DNA of 64,000 nt from Lotus japonicus. Lineage: Eukaryota > Streptophyta > Magnoliopsida > Fabales > Fabaceae. The notes under the pieces were generated by a model. The model did not search any database. It was not told the origin of the DNA and saw only the letters and a list, made by a program, of their open reading frames with translations. Of this stretch, positions 46,651 to 58,000 are shown piece after piece. How positions within the stretch are numbered: the stretch's first letter is position 1; each line of letters begins with the position of its first letter. A program made the position numbers and the translations under genes. Location: assembly GCF_012489685.1 (NCBI RefSeq), contig NC_080046.1, positions 63,875,984 to 63,939,983 on the forward strand. The letters run 5' to 3'.

Positions 46651-46967
46651 TTAGAAAGCAGAATTTTACTCCAATAGGATTGAAAGATTACAAACAAGCA
46701 TAGGACTTAAAGATTACAAACAAGTATATATATGTATACTCTTCACATATATTTCATTTTCTTTTTATCTTTCACTTTTTATGATATGACATCATATAAT
46801 ACATCAATTCTTCCTCTATCTTCCCTTTCTTACTCACTCTGATTGTCTACACTCACGCAATGACCACCCAACATTGTACTTATATTATTATTTAGGACCC
46901 CATTTTCCATGAGCCAATATGAATACACTCTTATTAAAGACACTCATTCTCATATCTTGAAAGCTTT

Positions 46968-47315
46968 TCTAAATCATCTAAAGCAAATATAGGTAAAATC
47001 ACTCTAACCTTAAGTGACCAAATAATATCTGTAGACATATGTCAAAATATAGCTAGGTCAATTAAGCTCTAAGGTGAATTTATCTCATATTTACTCACGG
47101 TGATTTAGACAACTCATTTTCTTTTAGATCGGTAATTAACACTGGGACATTTCTAAATCACCATAAGTAAATGAGGTAAAATCACCATAACTTAAGTGAA
47201 TCTGTAATATTTTGACATTTGCCTTAGAAAATTTCAACTCATAGCACGTGTCAAAATATTACGACCCTCTAAGACTTAAGTAATTTTACCTTATATTTAC
47301 TTAAGATGATTTAGA
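46968..47315. mobile_element. TIR MITE abutting the UGT2 3' end
   Basis: Inverted ends of about 85 bp: TCTAAATCATCTAAAGC at the left and the complement TCTAAATCATCTTAAG at the right (to 47315), followed inward by AAATATA-GGTAAAAT and TATGTCAAAATAT/ATATTTTGACA blocks. An internal pair (CACGGTGATTTAGA and TCTAAATCACCATAAG) repeats the motif. The right TIR overlaps the stop codon of the UGT at 47311-48735. No target duplication recognised. Confidence 0.7.
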
Positions 47316-48735
47316 ATCCATTGCTAACACAACCTACAAACTGGTTAACCACGTGAGCAAGAGTCTCATAACTTTTTCCACCGCAGTGAACCACTTTCGA
47401 CTCTATTTCTTTTAGTTCTCTTGCCCTTTCTCTTATGAGCTTCCCCTCTTCACCCATAATCACTTCCCTCACCACCCTCTCAACCTCCTTTCTTCCTATG
47501 ATCCTTGTTCCCGCTTCCACCACCGGCTTGATAGCCACACCTAAATCCTTCACAAGGAAGGTCGCATTCATCATCTGATCAGCACAAAGTGGCCACGCTA
47601 TCATGGGCACGCCATGACTCACACTCTCTAATGATGAGTTCCACCCGCAGTGACTTAGAAACGCCCCGGTCGACTTGTGCCTCAACACCGATAATTGCGG
47701 GGCCCATGACGCCACCATCATCCCCAACTCTCTTGTTCTCTCCGTAAACCCTTTTGGTAGATACGCTTCCGGGTCAGCGTCTGCACATCCAACCTTGAAA
47801 TAACTATCTATTCCACTCGCACCGGTCGGGGGACGCACCACCCAAAGAAATCGTTGCTTACTCAATTCCAAACCCCATGCCAACTCTGTGAGTTGCTCCG
47901 CACAGAGATTCCCAGCACTCCCCAACGCCACAAATAGCACAGATCCCGGGGTTTGTTTGTCAAGCCAGGCCAAGCACTCTTCTCCATTTCCAGTGATTGG
48001 TTCAGTTTCTTTCACCAACGGTCCAACCGAATAAACTGGTGGCATGGGTATTTGTTTGAAGAAAGAATCCTCTTGCATGGCTCGAACAGGTTCCGGTTCA
48101 AGATCTTCACACGTGTTCAAGAGAATCCCATCAGCCATGATTATTCGACGGAGGTGGTCGGAGTGCCATTCATCGACGTTACCAGAATTTGTGAATGGTA
48201 AGTCTTCTTTTCTGAGTTGCGCGCAACCCGGAAGGTGAATAAATGCCCCAGGAACGGGAGCGAAAGTATCATGCTGATTGAAGTCCAAGGCGCAAAAGAA
48301 GGAGAAGGCGAGAAAGAGAGCCGAAGTGGTGCAGAAAACATAGAAAGGGATGGAGAGGTCCTTGCAGGTGTCAAGAGCTTGGGTGCTGAAGAGATCGGTG
48401 ATGAGAGCATGGGGCTTTTGCATTTCTAGGAGTGTGGCTTTTAGGCAGAGGAGACTTTCGCGGATGGTGATACACAGGTTGGCAAGATATGGGGTCTCAT
48501 CGGAAATGAGGGCGGAGACATCAGCAGGTGGGAGGTCGATGACGTTGAGGCCCGGAGGGAGGTGGTGGAAAAGGCGGGTCTGGGCAGCGGATGCTTGGGT
48601 GGTGATGTAGAGGAAGGTCACGTGACAGGAGTGGTGGATGACGAGGCGCTTCGCAAGCTCCAGCATGGGTGTCACATGACCGATCCCAGGACTGGGAAGA
48701 ACAACCACGTGAGGTTTCTTGGCATCGACCACCAT
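47311..48735 (-). CDS. Family-1 UDP-glycosyltransferase, UGT72-like (copy 2)
   Basis: Intronless 474-residue paralogue of the enzyme at 41181-42590, in the opposite orientation, so the two genes converge. The PSPG box is complete at 344-387 (WAPQLSVL to PLCADQ), with catalytic H20 (LPSPGIGH) and D114 (LITDLF). The acceptor-binding half differs more from copy 1 than the donor half, for example at 155-200 (DFNQHDTFAP and NVDEWHSDHL), so acceptor preference may differ. The C-terminus is a few residues longer than in copy 1, and the TAA (47313-47311) lies inside a MITE terminal repeat. The promoter TATA and leader are conserved with copy 1. Substrate unknown; probably functional. Confidence 0.92.
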   Translation of the reverse strand: MVVDAKKPHVVVLPSPGIGHVTPMLELAKRLVIHHSCHVTFLYITTQASAAQTRLFHHLPPGLNVIDLPPADVSALISDETPYLANLCITIRESLLCLKATLLEMQKPHALITDLFSTQALDTCKDLSIPFYVFCTTSALFLAFSFFCALDFNQHDTFAPVPGAFIHLPGCAQLRKEDLPFTNSGNVDEWHSDHLRRIIMADGILLNTCEDLEPEPVRAMQEDSFFKQIPMPPVYSVGPLVKETEPITGNGEECLAWLDKQTPGSVLFVALGSAGNLCAEQLTELAWGLELSKQRFLWVVRPPTGASGIDSYFKVGCADADPEAYLPKGFTERTRELGMMVASWAPQLSVLRHKSTGAFLSHCGWNSSLESVSHGVPMIAWPLCADQMMNATFLVKDLGVAIKPVVEAGTRIIGRKEVERVVREVIMGEEGKLIRERARELKEIESKVVHCGGKSYETLAHVVNQFVGCVSNGF

Positions 48736-48832
48736 TGTTATCGTTACTCACACAGCGAAGGTGACTTTGATGATATGATGGCACTATAAATTAGAGATGG
48801 ATTCTTGCAGTGCATACACAACGACATGATTA

Positions 48833-48843
48833 CTATTTATATA
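48833..48843 (-). promoter_or_regulatory. TATA box of UGT copy 2
   Basis: TATATAAATAG on the minus strand about 100 bp upstream of the ATG, matching copy 1 in sequence and spacing. The leader motifs TTGCAGTGC and GTGTGAGTAACGATAAC-like text are also shared. Confidence 0.6.
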
Positions 48844-48921
48844 CGTAAAGTGTTGATTGATAATTTAGGAAAATGTTTAGAAATGAGTAGAAGAGAAAAA
48901 TAAATGAATGTAATATATGAT

Positions 48922-49104
48922 GAGTTTAATTTTTATGCACTGTCGGTGTAAAGTATTTTTGCACCGTCAACCAATCAGATTTCAAGGATGTGAGAAAATT
49001 TCTCTTTTTATTAAATTTCATTAATTGATGTGGCCCATCCTTAAAATCAGATTGCTTGACGGTGTAAAAAAACTTTACACCGTCGGTGCATCATTCTTTT
49101 TCTC
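48922..49104. mobile_element. Mutator-like foldback MITE, copy B
   Basis: 183 bp, the same length as copy A (9164-9346), in inverted orientation relative to it. Ends are GAGTTTAATTTTTATGC and TTCTTTTTCTC, and the arms again hold GGTGTAAAG and CACCGTCAACCAATCAG. Flanks ATATATGAT (48913-48921) and ATATAGGAT (49105-49113) match at 8 of 9. It lies about 190 bp upstream of the UGT2 ATG, so inside its proximal promoter. Confidence 0.88.
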
Positions 49105-49115
49105 ATATAGGATTA

Positions 49116-49310
49116 AGAGTTATGATTAATACACATTTTAGTATTTTTTCTTTCATTTTAATTTTATGCTTTTTTTTCATATCTCTTATTTCTCTTTTCT
49201 ATGTCTATTTCTTCTTTCAACCATATTATCTATCAAATTCTCTTAATTTCTTTCTTATCTTTGTATCTCTCCTTTCAACTCTATCCGCACTTTTGAGAAA
49301 GTGTGAATAA
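49116..49310. mobile_element. Probable MITE of the 3980 family
   Basis: GAGTTATGATTAATACACA at the left, pyrimidine-rich body and GTGTGAATAATGAAGC at the right resemble 3980-4165 and 28426-28601. It abuts the right flank of the 48922-49104 MITE. No convincing duplication was found. Confidence 0.45.
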
Positions 49311-50330
49311 TGAAGCTTTATTAAAAGAATGTGTTAATTGAATGATTACTTATAGACCAATAATTTAAGGTGAGCTTGACTAAATGACCTAAAGAATAAA
49401 ACATAGGTTAAATCATCTTAGTTTTAAGTGGACCAATAATATTTACGATAAGTGAAATTTCTAGTTCACTCATCTCAAATATTATTGGTCAAACTAAAAT
49501 CAAAATGATTTAACCCGAATTTTTTTGAGATCATTGACACAACTTAATAACAAATTAAAGATAACACCCATCTCAAAGGCAATAAATAACAAAAAAACAT
49601 TGACGTGCAACCTTGGTCCTTGGGGAAATATATTTCAATCAAAAACGTTACGTACATATTTTTTTAGAAAAACAAAACGTTACGTACATTAATCAATTAA
49701 AAATTAAAATAATTAAATATGATCGAAAATAATTTTTAAAATAATTTGTGACTATGTTTTTTTGAACAAGACTACGTTACTAATTAACACTAATAATAAC
49801 TTGGAAAAGTTTTCTAAATATAATCAAATAAAAATATAAATTATTCAGTGTTAGTTTTATGTATATACTAATACTAATATTGTTAAGGGTTGAAATTAGT
49901 CAATAAAAATACTAATGGTGAATTATTTTATAAAATTAATTTTAAAACAAAAAGAGCACTATAGAGTATAAACTATTAGCTTTCAAAAAAAAATATAAAC
50001 TATTAAGTATTTATAACTATAACACAAATATAAACACATATTAACTACTACTAGAAGAAATATATTAAAATTATTAGTATACTTAATTATGCTGTGAGAG
50101 TGTAATTTTTTTTTACACACATCTAATTCAAACTTACTATTTTTTTTCAAATTGTAAATAAATAAAATTAATTTTTTTTATTTGAACAAATAATTAGAAG
50201 TAATTAAATTTTTGTTTAAAATATTTTATAATTATTAGTGCATATAAATTAAATCTTATATATAATGATACTATATATGTCATTAAAACATGACCATATA
50301 TTATGTCACCTTATTTCTTTACTATATCTC
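49311..50330. other. AT-rich DNA with a small inverted repeat
   Basis: About 49403-49515 contains an inverted pair (GGTTAAATCATCTTAGTTTTAAG at the left, CTTA-GATTTAACC-like complement at the right) that may be a short MITE. The rest is AT-rich and unassigned. Confidence 0.35.
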
Positions 50331-50580
50331 TCTTGTATGAATAATCTGATATCTGATGCAACAAATTACATCCACTCTAATTTTTATTTAATACCATTTT
50401 TTCTCTAGCTATCACCGCATAGGCTTGCATTTGCATAAAAGGCTAAAACAATATGGTAGGATTTGTTGACCGTTGTATGAAGTAATGATTATTCCATAAT
50501 TACATGTCAGACGAAAAACACTCCCTTATATTGTCAACTGAATATTAGAATTGTTCTTAAGTTTTAACGCTACCTAGTAC

Positions 50581-51933
50581 AAGAGCAACCAATTTTTGGA
50601 TCTTATAAATTATGATCAAATGATGTATTTCGTTATCAGTTTTGCATCGATAATTAACATTAAATTAAGTAGAGTCAACTTATATATGTTATGTCAGACA
50701 CTAATTTTTAAGAATTTACTTTTGCCAACGTCTCAGACTAGTTGGGCGGCTTAGAGTCGGCTCAACAGATGTTAATCTGAAGTGTTGACCATCATGACTG
50801 ATAGTAAGTGTTAATTTCAAGTAGTTTAACGATAGCTCCGACGCATCAATGATAAGCCAACGCTAAATTGATTGTAGCGCCGATTTTTACCTTGTTAAAG
50901 CCGACGTTAATGAGCGCGCGGTTGAGCGCATTGTGAGTAAATTAGTGTGTGTTTCACGTTAAATTCAAAGTGACGAATTCTAACTTTTTCATAGGTGTAT
51001 TAAGATATGTGACATCACATTTGTGTTCCTTCAATACTAAAATAAACATGCACATAGAGCTTGTTTGTATTGGTGTCTACCCTCTCCGATCGCATGTAGT
51101 TTTGAACACTAGCAACTGGAACTAGAGGAAAAACCTGCCTCCTCCACCCATTTAAGGTGGAAACAAACAGACACTTAGTGTGTTTAAATATAGTTTAACT
51201 CAATATTGAAATACATTAAAAGTTAAATGTTATAAAATCTTATTTTTCTAATTGTGCATTTTGTACATTGAGATAATGTGTATTTTGTGCATTGAGATGT
51301 GATTCCCCAAATAAGAAACCAAAAGAAACAAATTTCACATAGCATGATATGATGTATAGGATCTCATTAAAAATTAGCACATGTAAAAGCATATTGGAAC
51401 AAATTTGTGCAGTGTTTTTTTTAATGAACAATAAAATATAATGAAATGAAGTACAAGGGGTACTTCAACCCATTACAAATAGACAAATAGAAGAAAAACA
51501 AAGCTAAAGACAACATAAACTTACAACAACTTGATATCTTGAGAACCTTCTATTACTAGTCGTTGACCCTCGCTTCCATGGGGAAAGACAAAAGAAACAT
51601 GCCTCAAAGTCTCATATCAATTATCAAAGGTTGAAATTAAATAAAATGATTTAACAATACACCCAAGCATGACATAGGGTTCAACATAGACAAATCTTTT
51701 AACAATGTCAAGTTGTCAATAACAAAAAGCTTCTAGATTTCACCCACTTTTTTTCCAAATGCCGATGGCATTTATGTTTTATAGTGAAATTAAAAGTTTG
51801 TTTGATTTTAGATGACAATTTCTGCATTTATTTCTTACTTTTATTTATTTGTTACATCTTATTTAATATTTTTAAATATTTGTATAAAAATAATGAAACT
51901 ATATGGTCTCAGGCATATGAAAATAAACAGTGG
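50581..51933. other. Intergenic with CACTA-like and LINE-like remnants
   Basis: About 50720-50960 has repeated GCCGAC/AGCGCCGA motifs reminiscent of CACTA subterminal DNA. At about 51415-51500 a minus-strand LINE-type tail (GTACCCCTTGTAC complement) with a T-run at its left edge occurs. No gene. Confidence 0.4.
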
Positions 51934-54900
51934 CTAAAAGCTTGACGCCAAAATTGATGATGTTTCTTGCTGTCTTAAGCTGTCAACAACATGAGCGATT
52001 ACTCCTGCACCAGAATTGTGAAGACGTTCATTTTTCACCTGAAATCCCAGAAGTACTCATGTTAAAAACTACAATCAATAATTTTATCATCACTGAAAAG
52101 AAGATTTAGTGGATGCAGTACATACATGTATGTTGTAATGTGCAAAGAAAGGCCAGAACGTTGAATGGAAGTTGACATCAACTTTCTTCCATCCCAATTG
52201 CTGTAGTCCCCGTATCATCTCCTCTATTAAAAAGAAATCAAGTGGTTTTAGTGAGACAGAAACAGTTACTCATGATGTGAATTATAGTATCTTATGTCAC
52301 TTTGGGTTATAGTAATCACCTTCCACAATTTCATGATATTCCACAGTATTTTGGTTTTTCTGTGCAGACTCTTTTAATTTCGCTGCCTGTGGAGGAAATT
52401 GAGGCCCCTCAAGAGGAACTGGGGGGCAGTATTTTACATTAACAATATGTTTGTATCCATCCAAAGATTCGCATGGAGGCTGTCAAGACAATAATATGAA
52501 ATGTTAGTACTCTATGAACAAAAACATTCCCTTTTCTCTTATATTTAATAATTTGTATTCCTGGTTTGTTATGCTTAATCACACGCCAAACAACTAGGAT
52601 TGCCATTATACAAAATATCTGAATTGCAGAGGGGCAATATCTTCAAGCAGACCTACAATGCATGGATTCAAAATGCATATATAACTAATAACTTACCACT
52701 ACATTATTCATTTTTTTAATACAGAATTATAGACCATCATTTTAAGTCAATATGATGTTATGGCAGAAGTGAAAGGCATTTCTTCTTCGAATTTATAACT
52801 ATGGAGAGTCTTTAAAGACATATAAGATCTGGATACAAATATAACAAGTTAGCAATGAGAAACCATTGCAAATATTGCTTAGCTATAACTACTATAAGTT
52901 AAGTTTTATATGTAAAGTAGTCAACTCATACTATCTTATATTTCTTTCATGCTGTGTTATATTGCTTAAGAGACATAAATTTCAAAAGTTTTCCTATTGT
53001 CAAATGTGCAAACTAACATTTTATTGATAAATAAGGGTTGGCTTTAAAGACATGCCTTGAAGACTGCATTACAATTGCAGGACTTAACCCACATTCAGGA
53101 TTTCAGCGACTTATAAATTCTACAATCCTACTAGATTTTATTTTATTGTAATCCAGATATATACTAATTTGAATGTCGGAGATCAATGACCAAAAAGAAA
53201 AAAGATAGATAATCCAAGAAGAGAAATGATCATATTCACCTTACCGAGTTCGATCTCCCTCCGTATAGAGGACGTGCGCCACCCAACCATATCTATATAA
53301 AGTTAAAGGAATTACACAAATTAAAGAAGAGAGAGCCAATAAACTTTTTGCTGATATGCTGAATGGATACGGTCATATGATACATTAGCATAAAGAACAC
53401 GACATCTAAATGCTCCAAGTGCAGATCTACAGAATAAAAATTGTATAATATAAGCACTTGATTACTTTACTGAAACAAAAGGGAAGTATAATCAGAAAAG
53501 AAAGATTTCTTTACTCACATGAACTTTCCATCTTCACAATCAGAAGCCATTCTCAAAAGAAGGGGTGGTTTGTTGGATATACCATCAGTAAGGAATAGCT
53601 GACTACCAGTCCGACCAATAAAATATGGAGCTATAGGTGCAGCAAGCTTTTCTAGGATTGGAACACCCAATAGAAACGGAAGCTGAAAGATATGTGTATT
53701 AAACTATAAAATGTTATTGTGGAAAAAAAGGTCAAAACTCTGTTGAGCTATATGCAGTAAACATGAGATAACAAGTGCGAAATTCCAGCAAGGATGAGAC
53801 ATCAAAATGAAAGATTGGAGTAAGGATGGTATTAATATTCAATTTATTCATCATCTCTCTCAACAGTCAATACCAGAGTTATCAATATTCTACTTCTACT
53901 CCTTCCCTGCTCTTCCTTAAAAGTTCAAAAATATAACTACATGCATAAACTAATTAAAAAATTAAGAAAATCTCATCTTAATTAAACAGTGATAGAGAAA
54001 AGGTAATGAACGAAATGGAGAATAAGAATAATAAGACCATGTAATTTGAGAAAGAAGGACATAGAGTAGACTGCATGACAAATATTAGGAGTAATAGTAA
54101 TAAATTGCTCTATAAAAGAAAAGAAAAAACAAAACATTTTCAGATATAAGTCTATATGTATTAAAAACAATAGTTCCATAATTTATTTGTCCCGAACAGA
54201 CCTGCTTTTTTCCCCTTACGCCAAGATGTGGAGATGCTAAAGTAATAAAATTTAACGGCTCCAAACCAGCAATTGTTCCTCTTGAAAATTCTGTTCTCTG
54301 TGAATTTTCCATCATGCAGTTTGTCGAATCACCAGGTTGGCCACTATCATAGGTATTACTATTAGGTGAATAAAGGACAGCAATTGCATATCTAGCAAAT
54401 AGGCCTCCTAGAGAATGGGCCAGAAAGGATATTCTTTTCAGGCTCTTTGTGCTTTTCACAACTTGCACGACCTGTTGGGATCGAAGACAAAATACATAAA
54501 TAATTGCAGCCAGACTCCAAGCTAACAGAATAGAACTGACACTGGGGGTCCAAACTTATAGACATATAAATTTGAACATGTTTCAAGACTCACTTCATCA
54601 GCTAATCGCTTCCCAGCTTCATCGATCCCAGTAAATGTCTTGTTGTAAGAATTTGATGAACTAGCTGCAAGCGTCAAGTTGATTTTTAAACTTACGAAGA
54701 AAATATGAATCACAAAATTTTAAGACCATCTAATCAACTATAATTATCATATACAGCTTAGGCTTACAAGTGGGAAACTGATATAAATAGACTTCTCCCA
54801 TGGATTACCCTTAAAATAAACATGTTTAGAGAATAGCATGACTTTGCAAGTGATAGGTACCAGTAATGAATGAGAAGGAAAACTGTTTATTGCTCAAGAA

Positions 54901-56024
54901 TGAATATCAGTGGAACAACAATGGTTACTGGTTTTCAAGAGACCAGCCTTCACCCTAAACTGACCCCAATTTCCAAAATCCAAAATGACCCTAACTTCTA
55001 ACTATTCTCCCTACTTATAGGAAGGTAACTGAACTGCAACTAACTACCTAGCTGTTGTAACTTCCTAACAAAATGACAGCTCGCTTCTCTAACTATTGAC
55101 AAACTAATCAGCTATTACAAACTAACAGCTAATACAACTCAATCCCCTAACTGCTCAGTCCATTAGCAGCCCCAATCCCAGGCCCATAAGCTGGCCTATT
55201 GCTCTATTCTATCAGCGAGTCAATTCAAACTTAGTGGTTTCCAGCCACGTCAAAGTTGATAACTTTGAGTTGCCTATGGCATCTGAGTCAGTGTACCCCA
55301 TTAAAGCAATCCTTCAAAGATTTTCTATTCTAGTTACAGTTTGATATTTTTCTTTTTTTGTGTGTGCACACACATTCACATTGTCCATCAGACCATCTCA
55401 CCTTCAGTTATAAGTTTTAGGCAACTTTTTGTAACATAAGAAGGCTTTTCCCAAAGTACATGGTATGAAACTATAAGTATATAAGACATAGTTACCATAA
55501 ATTAAAATCTTCTCTCCAAGGTGCCTTTTTAACTCAGCCTCTGCATAAGTCCAGTCATATGGGCTGCATCAGTTAAAACACCAATCAACTTTGTTTGCGG
55601 CTAAATTATATAGCAAAAACCAGCAGAAAGAAGTTAACAGATGCTAGGCATCCCTTGCTCTATATTTTGTACTGAATGCAAGAGATAATAAACACAGGAC
55701 ATGAATGACTTCAGATTTTTCAGTGCCCTAACCAATAAAAGTGTACGCGAAGTATACAATATAAAACATAGAACAATGAAATGAGTCAATGACAAATGAA
55801 AGGAAGATTTTTTTTTTTTTTTCAGATTAAAAACATAACATATAATCATAAAAGCATCAAGCACATATATTTTTCTTTCCACCTTGAGCTCTTGCTAACT
55901 TTTCACTCAAATATAAACATGCAAAATGGCAAATATAACAATTCAAACAACTTTACCTAGACGAGATACCATGGACAAGAACAATGAGATGATCAGGATC
56001 TTTACTCAGGTTCACAGTGCTCAT
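51934..56024 (-). CDS. DUF676 serine esterase/lipase-like alpha-beta hydrolase (10 exons)
   Basis: Ten coding exons on the minus strand: 56024-55957, 55563-55496, 54664-54594, 54471-54202, 53682-53519, 53426-53371, 53292-53240, 52479-52320, 52223-52126 and 52038-51934. All introns are GT-AG and the phases agree; 1,113 nt give 370 residues. The protein is a putative serine esterase of the DUF676 family (yeast ROG1/YOR059C-like lipases). Seen: HLIVLVHGI (oxyanion-side HG) near residue 18, SPYDWTYAEAEL, the nucleophile elbow AHSLGG with Ser89, LNFITLASPHLGVRG, and YANVSYDHMVGWRTSSIRR, where acidic and His residues of the triad are expected. Substrate and location are unknown. An upstream 5' UTR exon is likely. 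One intron holds a probable solo LTR. Confidence 0.88.
54851..55214. mobile_element. Probable solo LTR in intron of the esterase gene
   Basis: A 364-bp segment starting TGATAG and ending CTATCA (inverted TG...CA termini), lying in intron 2. Flanks GCAAG (54846-54850) and GCGAG (55215-55219) match at 4 of 5, as expected for an aged 5-bp duplication. Composition differs from the surrounding intron (CTAACTA-rich). No internal retroelement sequence. Confidence 0.6.
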
Positions 56025-57069
56025 AGCTTGGGCTCTGAAATTCAAAGAGAGATTATTGTATTTCAATAGCCACAAAAATGGATCCAATTGAGCAATAGTC
56101 AAAGCTTGAAACTTTAGGAAAGGGTAATCAAAAAAATAAAAAAGCTTGATACTTTAGAAGAAGCGATTGGCAATTCGTGGAGAGAAAGTACAGTGCGTGT
56201 GAATGAAACCTATGTATAAAAATGTGTATATCAATATGAGTAAAGTTAATACCAGTTGATTGTAAATTATGCAATCAAATCCTTCAATTTATGTAACTTC
56301 CAATTTCAAGCAGAGGGAGTGAGTGAAGAAGAAGAAGAATTTGACATCTGATGTTGTGTGTCTGTGTCTGCAGTTAATAACAGAACAGTCATAGCATAGG
56401 AAAAGATTAAAAAAAAAGAGATCAAGTATAAGAGCATATTGATATTTGATCGCAATTTTTGAAAATTGTTTCCGAAAATTTTTTTGTTGCATTTAATTAT
56501 TCTGATATTTTAGTTTTAAAAACTGTAATTGAAAACGGTTCTTAAAACAATTTTTGAAAACAAATAAGTTCTTATCAGTTTTTAAAAACAGAAAACAGTT
56601 TTAAATAACTGTAATTAAACTTAATCTTATTCATTTCCCAAAATCTAGTAATTAGTTTTTTTTTTAAATACCCTTCTTCCTATAACGCAAAGCCTTCACA
56701 AATCACAATCACAAATATATATGCTACGCAATAACGCAAAGCCTTCACAATCACAAATTCATGTCGGTATGCACCAATATGTGATAACCATGACAGTAGG
56801 GTCTTATTACATATTCAATCAAACATAGCAACATTAATTTAAAACTTATAACTTACACAAAAACATATCTTTGGCGACTAGCTAGAGATTGAATAGTATT
56901 AAGGACTCTAGGAAACTCTAGTCTAGTTGCACTTGTGACTTTTCAACAGTATGCTTGCATGCATATTTTACAATGTGATCGGAATTGGTTGAAAATACAA
57001 CGATTCTACGCAGCTCTTAGTTTCTTGATCTTGTATATATGATTTTCCAAGCTCATTAAAATCTTTTGT
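56025..57069. other. Upstream of esterase gene; tandem motif
   Basis: Contains the probable 5' UTR/promoter of the esterase gene. Near 56681-56760 the phrase ATAACGCAAAGCCTTCACAA is present twice. No other gene found. Confidence 0.4.
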
Positions 57070-57100
57070 CGCACCACGCATCGCGCGGATATAAGTCTAG
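57070..57100 (+). mobile_element. Candidate Helitron 3' terminus
   Basis: Hairpin CCACGC-ATC-GCGCGG (57074-57088, one mismatch), then ATATAAGTCTAG ending at 57100 and T at 57101. This arrangement (GC hairpin, about 8-10 nt, CTAG, T) is diagnostic of plant Helitron 3' ends. The 5' end was not found, so the element size is unknown. Confidence 0.55.
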
Positions 57101-58000
57101 TTCAATTTGAATTGTGAAGCCATAATGTAAACAGATGACTAAACACTGATCTTCACCCAAAATTAATCTTTATGAGTACACTTTTCCTTTCATTTTCAAC
57201 TATTTCCAAGAATAAAATTGTTAAAATGAAGGGAGATGGAAGAGACAACCTCCAAACTATCCCGAGAGAGCAACCTATGGCAATTCCCAAATGGAGAGTC
57301 TATCAAGTGATTACCAAGGGAAAACCTAAGCCCAACATGAGTCAGTAAGAGCATTTGCTTATCTATTAATGAATTGAATTGAAACACCATGACCCCATGA
57401 ACTTGCTCCAAATGACGAACTGATATGCGCTAACATTAGGACCAGTAATTAGCTGAATCACCTCAAGCAAATCACACTTGAGGAATCTCCAAACCAATCT
57501 CAATCTCCACCTCCACCTCCACCACTGTAGACACAGCCGTCAATTCCGCAACTTATTTTGATTTCATAATTTGTAGAATGTATACTTTGCTGGTTGTAAA
57601 ATAGATCATTAACGTGGCAGCACACTGTCCTGATTATTAGTGCATTTTGAAGGGGACAAAAATATATTGACAAAAAATAATAGCGAAGAAAAAATAGGGA
57701 GCCTTAGGCTTAGAGCTCTTACAGTCTTGAAAATTTACATTTTTCAAATTCATTTGCTTAACTGCTCAAACTATGACAAACATATTAAACAAGCTGCAAG
57801 CAATTTAGACATACAAGCAGGTGAAGGCCGGCTGAAAAACAACCTGGGAAACATGTTTGATGGTCAATACAAAGCTACTCCTCTTGGTTTCTCCGCTCTG
57901 TGTGTTATGCGTGAGTATATAACAACCAATTGAATCAGTTAACTAAACCCATCTCAAAACAAAAGATACTTGTTTGAGATTCAATATTTCAAGACTTCAA
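57101..58000. other. Intergenic and DUF538 promoter
   Basis: No coding region recognised. The final part should contain the DUF538 promoter and leader. Confidence 0.4.

Larger units (their letters stand above)
47311..50580. repeat. Right arm of inverted segmental duplication (UGT)
   Basis: Reverse-complement partner of 32310-42600; anchors are given there. This arm is compact (about 3.3 kb) and has gained mainly the MITEs at 48922-49104 and about 49116-49310. Homology is last recognised near 50570-50580, where GCGTTAAAACTTAAGAAC (minus strand) pairs with the text around 32310. Confidence 0.75.

Noticed and set aside
47000..47260. Repeated AAATCACC/GGTGATTT motifs as possible operator
   Set aside because: They are the internal inverted repeats of the MITE at 46968-47315.
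54085..54201. Reading frame continuing past HLGVRGKKQ in the esterase gene
   Set aside because: This is intron sequence; a canonical donor at 54201 and the next exon at 53682 restore the family sequence (LPFLLGVPILEKL).
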